Shown here: piece after piece, positions 62,156-64,000 of the stretch
How positions within the stretch are numbered: the stretch's first letter is position 1
Layout of the letters: every line of letters starts with the position of its first letter
NCBI GenBank assembly: GCA_013398955.1
Contig: VWPU01009582.1
Location: 1 to 64,000, forward strand
Origin: Callaeas wilsoni
Lineage: Eukaryota; Chordata; Aves; Passeriformes; Callaeidae
Reading direction: 5' to 3'
Length of the DNA stretch: 64,000 nt
Program-made: the position numbers and the translations under genes
Notes under the pieces: generated by a model
The model's database searches: none
The model's input: the letters and a program-made list of their open reading frames with translations, nothing else
What the model was told of the DNA's origin: nothing

Positions 62156-64000
62156 CAGCAATTACCCATATTCCAGAAGGATTTCACCAGGGCAGAAATC
62201 TGAAATCAGCAGCTCAGATGCTCTTTGTCCATCAACATGTGGAGCTGTTGTAGTAGTTAAGCTTTCTGTTACCTGTCCTGCTCTGCTGTCACTTCAGCTT
62301 CAGGAGCTTCCTAAGCTTTTTCTGTAATACATCTTCTACCAGAAACAAGGAGAAACAAGAAAGCAGCTGCAGTTGAATCAAAAGGTTGAAAGTCATAACA
62401 GCAATGCAGAATCTCTAATGCTGGTTCTCAATCCAAGGCATTCATTATCTTGCTCTGCAAAACAACATTTTTCCTATTCCTACCTACTGCTGTAACCATA
62501 GACTTGTTTGCCATTCATTTAGTGCACAGTCTTTAGGAAAGGATGTTTATGAGATAATTCGTCTCTCTTCATATGCATAATAAAGAATAAATTAATAACT
62601 ACATTAATAAAGCAGCTACATTATTGTAAGTTCTTTTCTTTAGTGCTAACATATATCATGAATGCCCCTCCACCCAAATTATAGCACAGAGCACAATTCT
62701 TACTCATAACTCAGAACTTTCAATTATTTTTTCAATTTATAGCAACTTACCTTCTCTACCTACTACTATGTCCCCAACAATTCTACTGCCTCCAGACACC
62801 AACAAGGAACAAAAAATGCATTACAACTTGAAGAAATCACATTGCTACTTCAAAATTTAAGCAAAGTATTAACAAAGTTATACGTATCAAGAAGTGGGAT
62901 AGCACTATGTATTTCTTCTCAAATGATTGTGTAATTAGTCTTCATCAACCTCCAGACTTCCATACCAACAGCTGGGATTGCTTTCACTATTACTTCCTGG
63001 CAAGTACTGTGAATGATGACTACAGAAATTCTGTGACATTCAGAACTTTGACATGATGAAAATTAATCTTCATTTTAGGAACATGGGAGCAAGCAAATGT
63101 GAATGTTAATGTAATTAAAGGCTTGCCAGTTGGGGAATGTTGGGCACGAGGCTTGAACTTACGGCTAACGTCACTTTTTCACAGCTGTGATGCATGTGTT
63201 TAGAGAGAAGAGCGATGCGCTGAATTCTAAACCATTTAACATTTGCAAATAGGTGTCATGCTCACTCTCTGTAGCTGGGTGCAATTCCAAATGAAACCAC
63301 CAAACCCATGCCCATGTTGTACTCAGGATATTTTACCTGCCTTTGCTTCTACATGGTGCATGTCTTCTAGTCCCAGTGCTGGAGCTGAGGGCAAACCATA
63401 AAATCTGGAAACATATTCAGTTTTCCCCATTGTTCTCTATCTTGATCAGAAAATAGAGAATCAGAAATCAAAAGAGGATTTCCTCTTCCCAATTTTCTTT
63501 GCACATGGCCAGCATGCAAACATATTGCAGTAAAAGAAGACATTTCATATATATTAACCTAATTTCAAGCACAAGGAGTGTATTTCTTGTAAAAATTCTC
63601 TTAATGTAAGACTGTAACAACTAATATTATGCAACTGGGCTGAAGAAATCCAAAGAATGACATGATTCTTTCTATTTATCTACCAATATTTCTGCTTTGG
63701 CACAAGAAGACAGTACATGACTGTGTCATAGGATGTGAGGTATTCAAACACTGAAATACTTCGAAACACATGATTTGTGTTGAGAGCAAATTTATTTCCA
63801 TGGTAAGTGTTTCACAGTCATTTATTGCACACCCAACATACCAAACTTAGCCTTTGGACTGGCATCTGCCCCGAAGAACCAGCCATGTTACCTCCTTTTC
63901 ATTTTATTTCAGGCAGAAATGAATTCATTGGCAGCTGAAGATACCCAACATTCGTTTTCCAACTAGGAGAGGCCTAGTTCCAAAGCAAAAAACTGCTGTT
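62156..64000. other. Non-coding stretch, nothing recognised
   Basis: About 1.85 kb of AT-rich sequence to the right edge. No exon, RNA gene or repeat family is supported. Confidence 0.5.

Noticed and set aside
1..64000. A prokaryote-style system (operon, CRISPR array, prophage, toxin-antitoxin)
   Set aside because: The sequence has vertebrate repeats, a CpG island and no dense coding layout.

Overview
The window is vertebrate nuclear DNA, most likely from a songbird (passerine). Three things point there. The interspersed repeats are dominated by CR1 LINE 3' ends, the main retrotransposon of birds. At about 40.26-40.43 kb lies a tRNA-Ile-derived SINE with a CR1-like tail, which closely resembles the TguSINE1 family known from zebra finch. 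Near 60.4-61.7 kb are two solo LTRs of endogenous retroviruses. I see no bacterial-style gene layout, operons, CRISPR array or prophage. The many short reading frames look like chance frames in non-coding DNA.

Layout. Bases 1 to about 620 form a dense CpG island with GC boxes, a GGA microsatellite and no TATA box. It looks like a promoter with a first (perhaps untranslated) exon, but I cannot identify the gene. From about 0.65 kb to the end the sequence is AT-rich, non-coding and intron-like or intergenic. It carries scattered CR1 fragments (11.2, 13.3-13.7, 14.8-15.1, 20.5-20.7, 27.1-27.7, 54.0-54.6 and 57.65-57.83 kb), two old MIR/CORE-SINE-like remnants (13.87-14.05 and 46.15-46.25 kb), the songbird SINE, simple repeats (15.1, 35.5, 56.1 and 62.0 kb) and the LTR pair. 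Two short segments (3639-3706 and 34250-34298) have splice-like edges and could be small exons; both are weak calls.

The simplest reading is a 5' CpG-island exon followed by about 63 kb of first intron or intergenic DNA. That reading is inference; the direction of transcription is not proven by the sequence. I found no convincing protein-coding exon and no novel multi-gene system. The most informative observations are the SINE/CR1 shared tail, the solo LTR with a perfect 5-bp target duplication beside a second LTR in the opposite orientation, and the long (CAAA)n/poly-A tract.
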